Shown here: positions 1-11,821 of the stretch, piece after piece
How the letters are laid out: each line of letters begins with the position of its first letter
Numbering within the stretch: position 1 is the stretch's first letter
Source of the DNA: Thuidium tamariscinum
Lineage: Eukaryota; Streptophyta; Bryopsida; Hypnales; Thuidiaceae
Direction: 5' to 3'
Length of the DNA stretch: 64,000 nt
Assembly: GCA_947034885.2 (NCBI GenBank)
Contig: OX344758.2
Span: forward strand, 22,657,067 to 22,721,066
The notes under the pieces: model-generated
Told to the model about the DNA's origin: nothing
Seen by the model: the letters and a program-made list of their open reading frames with translations, nothing else
The model's database searches: none
Made by a program: the position numbers and the translations under genes

Positions 1-1266
1 TTTTTAGTGATTTTTAGGGCGTGAACCTATTACCGTGCTTTAAGAATTTTGGATTTTTATATCTAGTATCCCCCTCATGGGATTTGAAATTTGTGACTTT
101 CAAAACTCTTTTTTTCAAAAAAAAAAATTTCAATTTCAAAAAGAATTTTAGTCCTTTTTTTATTTTTCAAATTTTTTTTGCAACTCCATCACCCTCCAAA
201 ATCCCTCTTGATATTGAAAGGGGTTTGGAGGTAGAGCTCTCAAAACTTTTTTTTTCATTTTTTTTAACTTTTTTTTTTCCGACTATGTTACTAGTTCATT
301 TTTTTGGCAACTTTTCACCCTTTGAAAACCTTCTCTCGGTACCGAGAGATCAATTTGAAGGTGATAAAGTCAAGGGGGGGGGGGGGGGGGGGGGATTTTT
401 TTTTTTTTTTTTCATGACTCCATCACCCTAGAAATCCCCTTATTGGATTTTGAACGTCAAAAAAATTTTCAAAAATTCAAAATTTTTTTTGGAAGGTATT
501 GAGAGGCCTTTTGGAGATAGTAGGTTTTGAGATTTTAAAATACATTAACCACATTTCCACGGTCATAGGTCCACGGTCATGAAGCTGAAATTTCACTATG
601 AATAGATTTTTAAAAAATGACTTCACTTTTTTTTTCTCTTGGCTTAAAATATTCAAAGTTTTTTTTGGTTAATTCTCTAGGCTCACAAAACCTACGCTCA
701 CAGCTCACAAGCTCATGCTTTTAGGCTCACAAACTAGCATTGTTGCCTGTCATAGGCTAAGTTATCTTGTGCTAAATTGCTTATTTTGACAATTTTAAGT
801 GTTTTCCGTTCAAAGCTCCAAGATCTTCTGAGCATTTTTTTTGGGTGAAATTCAACCCAATCAATTTGGGACCATTGATTAAGACTAATTGAGTATTGGC
901 CACTTACTCATGTCCTATCTTACTTTGGGTTTCAAACTAGCTACACAAAATAGAGGTATTACCCCTAAGCACTCCAACACCTCAAATCTCACCTGTCTGA
1001 TTTAAAAGGTTGCCTTGTGTTGACTCTAATAATCTTTTCAATAGAATGGTCAAATCATTTTTCCATTTCTCTAATGCATTAAGGTTGTCTCCACTACCAA
1101 TCAAAACGGTTAGTTTTTATCAATCTTGTTTTTAATGATAGTTTGATTGGAATGAGTGCAAGAGGGTTTGGATTTTGGTGAACACGAACTAGGCGTTGAA
1201 GGGTTAAGGGGACCAATAAATTAATGGGACTCATTGTAGAGAAGTGCAAATGTTTGAAACATGATG
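1..1266. other. AT-rich intergenic DNA with homopolymers
   Basis: No gene seen. Contains a G21 run (374-394) directly followed by A and T17 (396-412), and many A/T runs. The stretch near 680-760 (gctcacaa...ctagcattgttgcc) is a weak relative of sequences near 48725 and 62700. Confidence 0.6.
374..412. repeat. G21-A-T17 homopolymer junction
   Basis: Twenty-one G followed by one A and seventeen T. Either a true simple repeat or an assembly-sensitive site. Confidence 0.85.
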
Positions 1267-1268
1267 TA

Positions 1269-2668
1269 CAGTGGGGGACCAATCAAAATGTCGTTTTCGA
1301 ATTCGTAGTGAGAAAAATTTCAGTTCTGCCAAGTTTGAAAGCCTCCAAAGAGCTCAAAAATTGGTATTTTACCACGAAATTTTTATCATAGCATTATCTT
1401 TAAGTTAATTATATTTATGCCAAAATTTTAAGGCCAAAATATTCACCAAAAAAAAGTTATTCAAAATCTACTAACATAGGTAGTGGTGAGAAACATTTCA
1501 CTACTTTCAACTTTGACACCTTCCTAAGGATTGAGTTTTTTTTCTTTTGCCATGAAATTTTTGTCATGAAACAATCTCTGTGTTTTTAATAATTATTAAA
1601 AATTTCAAGGTAAAGAAGATTTTTTTTAAGAAGATATTTGAAATCTCTCAACAAGTGTAGTTTTGAGAAAATTTTCACAATTGCCAACTTTGACACCCTC
1701 CCAAGGGTTGAAAAATTGGTTTCTTACCATGAATGTTTTTTTGTGAAGTCATCTATATATTGATAATATTTGATACAAATTTCAAATTTAAATGAACTAC
1801 CAAAAAAAAGATATACAAAATCTCCCAACATGTGTAGTTGTGAGGAGGAGTTTTTGAGCCCTTAGTATTGTGTTATTTTGTGGAGCAAAGTTTGATACAA
1901 ATGTAAGAACTCAACCTCACAACTACACATGTTGAGAGATTTTGAATATCTTTTTTTAGGTAAGTGTTTTGAACTTGAAATTCAGATCATATATTATCAA
2001 CATAAAGTTGATCTTATTCAAAAAATTTCATGTTAAATAGACAAATTTTCAGCCCTTGGGAGGGTGTCAAAGTCGGCAATAGTGAAAATTTTCTCACAAC
2101 TACACATGTTGGGAGATTTTGTATATCTTTTTTTTGGACAATTAATTTATATTTGAAATTTGTATCAAATATTATCAACATAGAGATGACTTCACAAAAA
2201 GAACTTCATGGTAAGAAACCAATTTTTCAGCCCTTGGGAGGGTGTCAAAGTTGGCAATTGTGAAAATTTTCTCAAAACTACACTTGTTGAGAGATTTCAA
2301 ATATCTTATTAAAAAAAATTGTTTTTACCTTGAAATTTTTTATACTTATTAAAAACATAGAGATTGTTTCATGATAAAAATTTCATGGCAAAAGAAAAAA
2401 AACTCAATCCTTAGGAAGGTGTCAAAGTTGAAAGTAGTGAAATGTTTCTCACCACTACCCATGTTAGTAGATTTTGAATAAATTTTTTTCGGTGAATCTT
2501 TTGGCCTTGAAATTTGGCACACATATAATTAACTTAAAGATGATGTTGTGATAAAAATTTTGTGGTAAAATACCAATTTTTGAGCTCTCGGGAGGCTTTC
2601 AAAGTTGGTAAAACTGAAATTTTTCTCACTACGGATTCGAAAACGACATTTTGATTGGTACCCCACTA
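1269..2668. mobile_element. Fold-back element, copy 1 (1,400 bp)
   Basis: The whole element is one inverted repeat centred near 1900. Ends read CAGTGGGGGACCAATCAAAA and, inverted, TAGTGGGGTACCAATCAAAA, flanked by TA on both sides (1267-1268, 2669-2670). Each arm is itself about four tandem units of roughly 175 bp, each with CAACTTTGACACC and a tail of the type aaatctcccaacatgtgtag. The TA target and CAGTGGG ends resemble Tc1/mariner-type elements. No coding capacity. Confidence 0.88.
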
Positions 2669-2744
2669 TACAACCCCTGGACACTTCAAGAACTATTGGT
2701 GTACAATGAAGGTAAATATTTACACAGTGCGGAATGTTGATGAA

Positions 2745-3013
2745 TTAAGGTAGGTACACCAAAAATGACACCTGACCTTAAAGCGCCATGTACAATGCGC
2801 ACACATTTCCAAAAGCAGTCATGTACCCAGACTTATAGATGATACTTTCAGAAACAGACTTTGACCATTAATAACTTTTGCATACAATATCCAAATCTTG
2901 CGTTCTTTGGTGCATTGGAATGTGCTTTCACTTGCCAACAAGACCATATGAAAATCTGAACAGCCTGATAGGCACAGTACCAATATTTGGCACTTTTGGG
3001 TGTACCCACCTTA
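2745..3013. mobile_element. Short inverted-repeat element with TTA flanks, copy a
   Basis: TTA|AGGTAGGTACACC at the left and GGTGTACCCACC|TTA at the right form an imperfect terminal inverted repeat with a direct TTA, as in PIF/Harbinger-type MITEs. The interior matches the element at 3592-4149 (aataacttttgcat, ttctttg.tgcattgga). Confidence 0.62.
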
Positions 3014-3591
3014 GTACAGGTCCCCTTAAACCCCCGCTATTCAGTGTAGTATGCATCGGGGATTCCTGTGAACATGGAGAACATGTTGACTGCAAGACAA
3101 TCTTGACACATCCCCTTCCTCCACGTCGAGTAGGTGAGAGCACATGGAGTGGGCATGCATTTGGAAGCTCACTGGGATCGGAGCAGCAAGTCCGACACCC
3201 ACCCTGCCAGCCTGCGGAGTTTGGTTTCTGGGGCCAATGCATCCGTGATCCCCTTCAAAAGCTGCCAAAAGCTCCTCTTCCATCCGCTAAGCTGAAGCTG
3301 GTTATTTCGCAGAGGTTGGTCAGTCAGCAACTTACTTACAGCAGGGGCCTGAAATGGATTGCTAACCAAAAACATCCCCCTCTGCCCTGCCCCGCGCCCC
3401 CCTCCAGTGCAGTGCAGAGCGAATCCGTGAGAGTTTGAACTTGATTGAGACGAGGGACGTGGGAGTAGGGGAAGAATCGGATCGGGGCCACCAACATGCC
3501 CATATGCACGCACATGGGGGAAGCCAAGCCTGCCCCAAGGCTCCTTGGCCAACCCGTCCGGACCAACACAAATAGTGAAATTAGGTCGCCT
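3014..3591. other. GC-rich segment between two related MITEs
   Basis: This 578-bp stretch is clearly GC-richer than its neighbours and open in several frames on both strands. No frame resembles a known protein. Ends near aatagtgaaattaggtcgcc, a motif also starting the element at 27749. It may be a captured host fragment. Confidence 0.35.
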
Positions 3592-4149
3592 TTAAGGTAG
3601 GTACACTCCAAAGCGCCATGTTCCTAAAAGCGTCATCTACAATGCCCATACATTTTCAAAGTCATTCATGTTCACTATTTGTAGATGGCGCTTTCAGAAA
3701 CTGACTTCGATCGTTAATAACTTTTGCATATGGTATCCAAATCCTGTGTTCTTTGATGCATTGGAACATTGCTTTCTACAATGCCCATACATTTTCAAAA
3801 TCATTCATGTTCACTATTTGTAGATGGCGCTTTCAGAAACTGACTTTGATTGTTAATAACTTTTGCATATGGTATCCAAATCCTACGTTCTTTGATGCAT
3901 TGGAACATTGCTTTCTACAATGCCCATACATTTTCAAAATCATTCATGTTCACTATTTGTAGATGGCGCTTTCAAAAACTGACTTTGATTGTTAATAACT
4001 TTTGCATATGGTATCCAAATCCTACGTTCTTTGATGCATTGGAACATTGCTTTCACTTGCCAAAAAGACTACATGAAAATCTGAACAAGATAATAATAGT
4101 AATTAGGCACAGTACAAATAAGTGGCACTTTTAGATGTAAAACCCTTAC
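3592..4149. mobile_element. Short inverted-repeat element copy b with internal triplication
   Basis: Starts TTTAAGGTAGGTACACTCC and ends near gatgtaaaacccTTA. The interior contains a 139-bp unit three times (anchors aatgcccata at 3641, 3780, 3919), whereas the related element at 2745 has one. The terminal match on the right is decayed. Confidence 0.58.
3636..4035. repeat. 139-bp tandem repeat, about three units
   Basis: Unit includes aatgcccatacattttcaaa, tagatggcgctttcag and aataacttttgcatatgg. Units two and three are nearly identical, so the amplification is recent. Confidence 0.88.
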
Positions 4150-4177
4150 AATTAGGTTGCCTAATCCCAAGAAACAC

Positions 4178-4521
4178 TAGGGGAGATTTGAGGGCCGTTC
4201 CAAGGTCATTCTCTTACCTATTCCCTATATTGTTCTAAAGTAGTAAATCATCCTATAATGGCTGCATTTTTGAATTTTTGAATTTTTCTTTTTTTCTTTT
4301 TTCAAAATTGCAAAAACTGCAAAAAGTGTTAACAAACCTAAAATTGGTTTTTTACAGTTGATTTTATTAAATATTAAAAAAGTAATTTGAATTTTTTTTT
4401 TAAATTATTATTTTCTAACACGGCAGTCTCTCGACCATGTCAATATGCTAATGTAGTGTGCTCCTACAATCCAAGAAGTCAAGAAAACTCACACTTTTCT
4501 AATGCCCTCAAATCTCCCCTA
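4178..4521. mobile_element. CATTA-family MITE, copy A
   Basis: 18-bp perfect inverted ends: taggggagatttgagggc at 4178-4195 and its complement at 4504-4521. Interior has the family block ggcagtctctcgaccatgtc. About ten copies of this family occur in the window. Confidence 0.82.
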
Positions 4522-5232
4522 ATGGTTACTCTACAAGCTATGGAAGTCAAAAAATGTTTCTACGAGCACTTTCATTTGTACACCTGGAGGTTCATGAGTT
4601 CCAACTAAGGTAAAACAACCCATTGTGGTTAGAATTTGGAGGTTGCCCTCATCCCATTGGTAAAAATTTTCAAATTTTTTTCACATAAAGAAAAATATGA
4701 GAAATAATAAGAGTAATTGAAATTAGACAAAGTATGAATTTATTATGAATTTTGAAGTGATCTACCCAAAATAACCAATAGGCTATGTACAACCAACAAA
4801 AATTGTATACAATATGCTCATCTTAATCACCTAAAGTGGTCATGATAATTTCTAATGTTAGTGACCCATTAGGCTATGAAAAATCACTTTTCATGGAGGG
4901 TTTTAATTAGGAATATTGATGAAAAGTCAATTTTCAATTTTCATTGCCTAATGAGGTTACTAATATTAGATGTTTTTTAGACCCTTTAGAAGATTGCACA
5001 TTCTTAGACTATGAGAATGCATCGAGAATGTTGGAAACTCTACTACATAAAGAATCTACCTTGTCAAATAATATTAATTAATTCTTTGTAAAAATTAATT
5101 ATTAAATAATTTTAAAATATTTTTTGAAAAAAGCAATTTCATTATTCTTCTACATTTTTATGCTTGTTGAAGTATTTAATTTTTTTCAATTCAAAATTTT
5201 AGACTAGTAGTAGGTGGTTGCATGTATAGGGA

Positions 5233-5512
5233 CATTAGATATTTTTTAGCCCCACAAGAGATTGTTTTAGGGTTGTTCCCCAAAATTGTTCCCTGTGTAG
5301 TGAACTAGTGACTATTGGTCAGAATTTTTTGAAAAATAAATAAAAATAAATAATTCAAAATTTCAAAATTTCAAAAAAGACATTAAAAAAAATTAATTTA
5401 ATAAAAAAAATTCAAAAAATTATTATTTTAAATATTTTATAATTTATTAAAAATTAATTAATTAATATTATCTAATATAGAAGTCTCTTGACCACATCAG
5501 ACATTGATTGTA
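5233..5512. mobile_element. CATTA-family MITE, copy B (3' end decayed)
   Basis: Starts cattagatattttttagccc, then agagattgttttagggttg and ends after agtctcttgaccacatcag. The right arm is missing. Confidence 0.55.
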
Positions 5513-5689
5513 GCTTGAAAAACCATCATGGGGTCATTAGGTGTTTACCATGGGTCATTTGACCAAAGTAGGCTTATGGGTTGTAAATTATACCTTAGAC
5601 CAATAACTAATTCAAAAGTAACTATGCATTCTTATAGAGTAACAATAAATATCTATATAGTATAGAATGTCAAGGAAAAAAAATTATTA

Positions 5690-5804
5690 TTATATTTGAC
5701 ATGGTTGTCTCCCAACCACATCAAATTTTACTTTGGCACAATTCCTAGATTTTCCCATTGTGTAGGAACTCACAATCTTGTTTGGAGCCAAATCTCATCT
5801 AGTG
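5690..5804. mobile_element. CATTA-family MITE, right half only (copy L)
   Basis: Carries the family block ggttgtctcccaaccacatc, then gaactcacaatcttg and the arm gagccaaatctcatctagtg. No left half is present next to it. Confidence 0.5.
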
Positions 5805-6968
5805 ATTCTCACCCTTCATTTTTACTAAATGTTGATGAAGTAATTCTATCATTGTGGCACCAAAAAATATCTTGATGGTAGATGGGCAAATGACAATTTA
5901 GTATTGGTAGTATTGAATACTTATTTTCTTTTTTACAATAATTTTGTAAATTAAATCTTGATGACTTTGATGATTTCTCTCTTCTTTATTTTTTCACTTC
6001 TTCAAAATAATTATTTCCACACCACCCTACAATTATGGTAATATAACATAAATGAAGCATACACATGATGTTGTTGCTCTCTCATGATACTTTGACCCCT
6101 AATTGCCCATTCTACCATATATGGTTGATATGAAATTTTACATCCATTTTGTACAAGCAATTAAATTTGTTTGACCATTTTTTTGCTTTGAGAATGGTTT
6201 CAATGGAAAGAGTAAAGTGTTTTTATGATATTCGCCATTGAAAATTTAAACATGCAACTATTGATTTGGAGCTATTTGCAATTTCTACTTATTAAAAAAA
6301 ATTGCATTTCAACAATTACTAAGTGGATTGTGTAATGAGTTTAATAGCTTTTCATGTGATATTATGTTTTTTAAAAGTACACTTTAGTGTGCTAACACTC
6401 TTTGTAGTTGTACATGTCTCCTTTGATCCCCCCCTGAAAATTTCTATGCAAGTTTGGAAAACATCGTGGGGAAAGACAATATACTAAATATTGAAAATGC
6501 AAGAAAAAATGTACTCTTCTCTCATTATAATCTCACAACTTCCATTCAATTTTGGGCTCAAAATTTGAATATTTATTGATAAACAAGCTCTTTAAGCATC
6601 TATATGGTTAGATTTTGGACAAAATTAATTTGTTTCATTAAGGATGACTACAAGCAAATACATTTTTTTTCATAGTCAAAACACTCTTGAAAAGGCTTGA
6701 GCATTTAGGAGTTAAATAGGTGGTGATGTTCTTGACTCCTAAAAGTGAAAATGTCTTTAGAGTCCTAAAGTGCTTTACTAACGTCTAGTGGTTTATGTAT
6801 TTTTATTGTCATTACATTACATGTGTGAGACTTAAACAATTTCTTAAAAGTTTTTATTTACAAAATATTATTTAATACACTAAGATATCAAGTACACCTA
6901 ATTGTATGAATTTCTAAAATTTTCACTTACAAATTTGGTATAAAAAGTACAAGTTGCATATAAATTAT

Positions 6969-6974
<6 letters not shown>

Positions 6975-7008
<34 letters not shown>
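6975..7008. repeat. (TA)17 microsatellite
   Basis: Uninterrupted TA dinucleotides followed by a short GA run. Confidence 0.92.
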
Positions 7009-7011
<3 letters not shown>

Positions 7012-8144
7012 AGAGAGATACAAATAAGTGTTGAATTTTGACCAAAATTCAAGTTAGATATAGAAACAATATTAGGTGATTTAGACTTAAAAATCAAATT
7101 AGAATATTTCATTGAAAATTTGAATTTTCTCAAAGTTTTTAAATGAAAAAAAGTATAATTTCTTAGGTTTTGATTTTCAAACATAAACCAAAATCAAAAT
7201 TAGATGATTTGAACATTGTAATCAAAGTTTGACCAAGGGGCATCTACTTGTAGGATGTAGGAATCTTAAAGGCATTAAGTTGATCAATTTCAATAGTTTG
7301 AAAATCTATAATTCATTCAATCAGTGTTCAAAAAATGTACATTAAAAAGAACTTAAATCTTCCAATTTGATTCTAAAGAAGACTTTAAATATTTAGATAA
7401 TATAATACTGAAAACCATTATCAATGCTTATTTGGGCATGTTTAAGTGCAATTGATGTAATGGTATCTAATTTCAACTCCTTTCCAAAATCAATACCTAC
7501 ACATTCTTGTGTAGTGTGCATTCCTACTATTTGTGAAAGTCTAAGGTCAGTTCTAGAAACATTTGTTTTCAACACTTTGAATATTCATAGTTTATTCACA
7601 TGGTGTTTAAAAAATGCATTCTAAGAGAATCTAAAAATACCTTTTGACTACCAACAAGATTCCACAGAATTTTTTTCAATATAGTAATGAAATACACCCT
7701 AATTTATTGTTTATTCTCTTCATTTTAGGTGTAGTTCCCTTCCTTCCATTGTGACTTCAACATGGAACAAGTGGGCCTTTGACTTAAGTATATGAAAAAT
7801 ATCATAGCATCAGTTTCATTTACCTATTCAACTGATACAAAAATGTTCAAATCAATCTTGTAAAGCACACTAAGGGAGGAGGTCCATAAAGCACCCATCT
7901 AAGAGCTAAAATTGAATTTTGGAGATGTGAAACTTCTTGAATTATTTTTCAGTAAATTTTTCTTGAAAGACAAGTGGAATTGGCATCTAGCCCTAGTTGT
8001 TTCATATTTCTTTGGAGCTCTATAGAGTTAACTGTGAATTTTAAAGTTGAAATGACATAGGGCTCTAAAATTGCGTTCTCCCTCAAATATACATTGTTTG
8101 TACCTTCTTGTAAAGATGAAAAAGAAACTTGTATAAACAATGTA

Positions 8145-9530
8145 CAGTGGGGTACCAATCAAAATGACGTTTTCGAATTCGCAGTGAGAAAAATTTCAGT
8201 ACTACCAACTTTGAAAGCCTCTCAAGAGCTCAAAAATTGGTATTTTACCACGGCACCATCTTTACGTTAATTATATGTATGCCAAATTTCAAGGTCAAAA
8301 GATTCACCAAAAAGAAGTTATTCAAAATCTCCCAACATGGGTAGTGGTGAAAAACTTTTTGCTACTTTCAACTTTGACACCTTCCTAAGGATTGATTTTT
8401 TTCCTTTTGCCATGAAATTTTTGTCACAAAACAATATCTATGTTTTTAATATGCATAAAAAATTTCAAGGTAAAAAAATGTTTTTTTAAGAAGATATTTG
8501 AAATCTCCCAAGAGGTGTAGTTTTGAGAAAATTTTCACAATTACCAACTTTGACACCCTCCCAAGGGCTTAAAAATTAGTTTCTTACCATGAAGTTTTTT
8601 TTGTGAAGTCATCTCTATGTTGATAATATGTGCTACAAATTTCAAGTTCAAATAAATTACCAATAAAAAGATATACAAAATCTCCCAACATGTATAGTTG
8701 TGAGAAAATTTTCACTATTGCCAACTTTGACACTCTCCCAAGGGTTGAGAATTTGTCTATTTAACATGAAATGTTTTGAATAAGATCAAATTTATGTTGA
8801 ATATATATATATATTCTGAATTTCAAGTTCAAAACACTTACCTAAAAAAAGATATTCAAAATCTCTCAACATGTGTAGTTGTGAGGTTGAGTTCTTACAT
8901 TCGTGTCAAACTTTGCTCCACAAAATAACACTATACTAAGGGCTCAAAAACTCCTCTTCTCAACTACACATGTTGGGAGATTTTGTATATCTTTTTCTTG
9001 GTAATTCATTTGAACTTGAAATTTATAGCACATATTATCAATATAGAGATGACTTCACAAAAAAAACTTCATGGTAAGAAACTAATTTTTTAGCCCTTGG
9101 GAGGGTGTCAAAGTTGGCAATTGTGAAAATTTTCTCAAAACTACACTTGTTGAGAGATTTCAAATATCTTCTTAAAAAAAAATTTCTTTACCTTGAAATT
9201 TTTTATACTTATTAAAAACACAAATATTGTTTCATGACAAAAATTTCATGGCAAAAGAAAAAAAACCAATCCTTAGGAAGGTGTCAAAGTTGAAAGTAGT
9301 GAAATGTTTCTCACCACTACCCATGTTAGTAGATTTTGAATAACTTTTTTTTGGTGAATCTTTTGGCCTTAAAATTTGGCATACAGATAACTAACTTGAA
9401 GATGGTTCCGTGGTTAAAATTTTGTGGTAAAATACCAATTTTTGAGCTCTTGGGAGGCTTTCAAAGTTGGTAGTATTGAAATTTTTCTCATTGCGAATTC
9501 GAAAACGACATTTTGATTGGTACCCCACTG
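8145..9530. mobile_element. Fold-back element, copy 2 (1,386 bp)
   Basis: Same structure as the copy at 1269-2668. Ends read CAGTGGGGTACCAATCAAAA on both strands, with TA on both sides (TGTA|CAGTGG and CCACTG|TACA). The centre lies near 8910. Arms are tandem units with CAACTTTGACAC and CCCAAGGG. The perfect outer ends suggest a younger copy than the first. Confidence 0.9.
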
Positions 9531-9898
9531 TACATATGAAAAGGTGGGTGGTTTTAGAGCTTGAGTGGTTTTCAAGCCTCCTCTCTTAATATTCCATTTA
9601 GTTAAAAAATCAAGAAAAAAATCATTAATGAAAAGAGCTACTAGATTAGGTCTCTTGTAGACAACTCGAAGTACAACACTAGTAGTCCCTTACCTTTGTA
9701 ATTTGTGAAGATACAGATAAGAGCATCCCCATGCCTGACACCTCAAGTAGAAGCATCAAGTGCCAATTAAGCGGGGTCTAGTGTGGATTGCCAACTTACA
9801 AGGGTCCTCCATTTCTCACCTACCCTATGCTTGCACTGCAATTCTACCCACCAAGTACGTCTTTCAAGGCAAGGGAATACCATTGTTAGGCTAGGTAG
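9531..9898. other. Intergenic DNA between fold-back copy 2 and the transposon
   Basis: No gene seen. The last 150 bases are richer in GC than the rest and directly precede the transposon end. Confidence 0.5.
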
Positions 9899-9943
9899 AG
9901 GCCCGGGGGGAGCACTACTTGTAATGTTTGAAGATCACGTGCG
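9895..9943 (+). repeat. Left terminal inverted repeat of the 9.36-kb transposon
   Basis: TAG precedes AGGCCCGGGGGGAGCACT, then about 20 less conserved bases, then ACGTGCGTTCAA. The same order occurs inverted at the right end. Confidence 0.72.
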
Positions 9944-10261
9944 TTCAAGGCCTTTTAAAGTGAGGGCTATGTAGGTAAATTTTTAGAATTAGTATAGGCC
10001 TATATTTACCTAAATTTCTAAAGTATGGTAATTTAAACTACCCTATCTTTCATTTTAAATAGAAATTCACTATAATTAGTTGTATGCTATATTATTTATA
10101 AATATAAGGTTTACAGTTGATAATTTATAGTGTATAGGGTTCTAGGTCAAGCATTAGGAACATGTTCAAGGGTATAGGGTTTAGGTAGTGAGAAGAAAAA
10201 AAGGTTTAAGGGTTTAGCAATTAGCACTAAGCATTCCAAGTTCATGGTCCACACTCCTTCC

Positions 10262-10413
10262 TATACCAAACAAATATTGCAACACACAAATCTGACAACA
10301 CATTCTACAACAGATACAAGTGTTTGAAAGAAATGATATACCAAACAAATATTGCAACACACAAATCTGACAACACATTCTGCAACACATACAAGTGTTT
10401 GAAAGAAATGATA
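10262..10413. repeat. 75-bp tandem duplication inside the transposon
   Basis: Two nearly identical 75-bp units start at about 10264 and 10339 (taccaaacaaatattgcaac). They lie in the left subterminal part of the element, where repeated protein-binding sites are common in other transposons. Confidence 0.8.
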
Positions 10414-11104
10414 CCCTGCAATACATTCAGGGTTTAGGATTGTGTTTATAAACACATTCCAATTGCAAAGTACTTACAAAAGAATCCACTGAAGGAAGAA
10501 TTCAGGGTTTGCAGTTGTCACCTAAATTACTTGAAATCTCATATCAACAAGCCTAAGACTTCCCAAAAAATTGTAGGACCCTGCAATTGCATTCTAGAAT
10601 CCTGGTACTCAACAACAACAAGTACAAAGTCCGAGCTGCAATTGCGTAATCCACAGGGAAAAAAATGTGGATATGCCGAATCAATAAGCCTGTAATTGCC
10701 TAAATCCAGTAAAACCCTGCAATAGCGTAATCCACGCTATAAGCCTACAATGCAACAACTGAAAAATAGCCCAGATTCCATTCGCGAAAAAATAGTCAGA
10801 ATCATGAATTTCAATTGCTACAATTCCACAAGGACCTCACAAAACTCTGAATTCCAACCACTTGAAGTCCGTGGTGCTCCCGATGCTCCTAGAATGACTA
10901 GAACTCCCAATTAAAATCTGCACAACAAGGGCAACGCATATGAACATCTGCAGTTTCTGGAATCAACTTCATGAATCCCTACACCTTCCAACTAGTTCAC
11001 AGTACACAAGAACAACAATGTCTGCCAAAAATACAATAAATCATCTGCTCAAATGCTGTAAAACTCATGAACAAATTTGACTAACAGGAAATGATGTACA
11101 CACC

Positions 11105-11674
11105 TCAGAAACGCATTGTTGGGGTCACCCACATGTTTGGAGAATTCCAAACACAGTCGTGAGGCAGCACAATGATCTGCTCTTGCCAACATGCACGAAT
11201 TGCTCCACGAATGCAAAGTAAATCGGCCACATTGAGGTCGTCCAATGGCTTCGGGTGCATGCACTCAGGCAGAAGTGAGTCAAGCCTCCATGACTTCTGG
11301 AACAAGTCCAAGTTGTTGTCGAACTACTCCAACAAGAACTTCCTCTTCATGCGAGGTGATACCTTCTCTGCTATGAAGGCCACATCACGAGATGCCAAGC
11401 GTAGTGCTGCCCATTGTACAGTCGCACCGAGGAACTCCCGCATTTGCTTCGAGGTGGATGCAAACACGGCCAACATCTGCAACAACCCAGAACGATCCAC
11501 CCCAAGGCGCTCCAAATTGATCCACGGTTGAGCAGACACACGACACAAGTCAAGGATGTGGCTCAGAAACACATCCATCAGAACCCACGCTCCCGCCCAC
11601 GTTTCCCCCTCAAGGCGTGCGAATGCCATCTCCGAAATAGCAGAAGAGGCTTCGTGAAGGCGCTTGGATGCCAT
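11105..11674 (-). pseudogene. Second frame of the transposon, unknown function, one in-frame TAG
   Basis: An ATG at 11674 opens MASKRLHEASSAISEMAF; the frame reaches TAG at 11324-11326 and continues in the same frame to TGA at 11105. The product would be about 189 residues, mostly helical, with several Trp and Leu and no motif I recognise. Codon use is GC-richer than the surroundings. It lies inside the same inverted repeats and on the same strand as the transposase frame, downstream of it, so it may be an accessory transposon protein or a captured host fragment. It could be extended 5' by an intron: TGA lies 20-25 codons upstream of the ATG in the same frame. Confidence 0.45.
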
Positions 11675-11821
11675 CTCGAAAGCATGAAAATCTTCCTCAA
11701 CCGTAGCCTCGCAAGAAACCCCAAATCAACCCTAACCCACTGCAGCCGGGACAGCAGCAATGACAACTCCCGCAGACACTGCACTCTCGAGTTTCAGAAC
11801 GAGGAAAAAAACGAGACCTAA

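Larger units (their letters stand above)
4522..8144. other. AT-rich repeat-derived DNA without genes
   Basis: Apart from MITE remnants and a TA microsatellite at 6975-7008 I see no gene or RNA. Short open frames here have no coding character. Confidence 0.6.

Noticed and set aside
1094-2263. Short frames inside the fold-back elements
   Set aside because: Both arms give mirror-image short frames with no conservation between copies.
2878-3611. Several overlapping frames of 70-186 codons on both strands
   Set aside because: Mutually incompatible frames in a GC-rich patch; none has a domain-like pattern.
10261-10413. CRISPR-like array
   Set aside because: Only two adjoining 75-bp units without spacers, in a plant transposon.
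11172-11821. Plus-strand frames of 119 and 135 codons
   Set aside because: They are antisense to the better-supported minus-strand frame of the transposon and lack any family motif.
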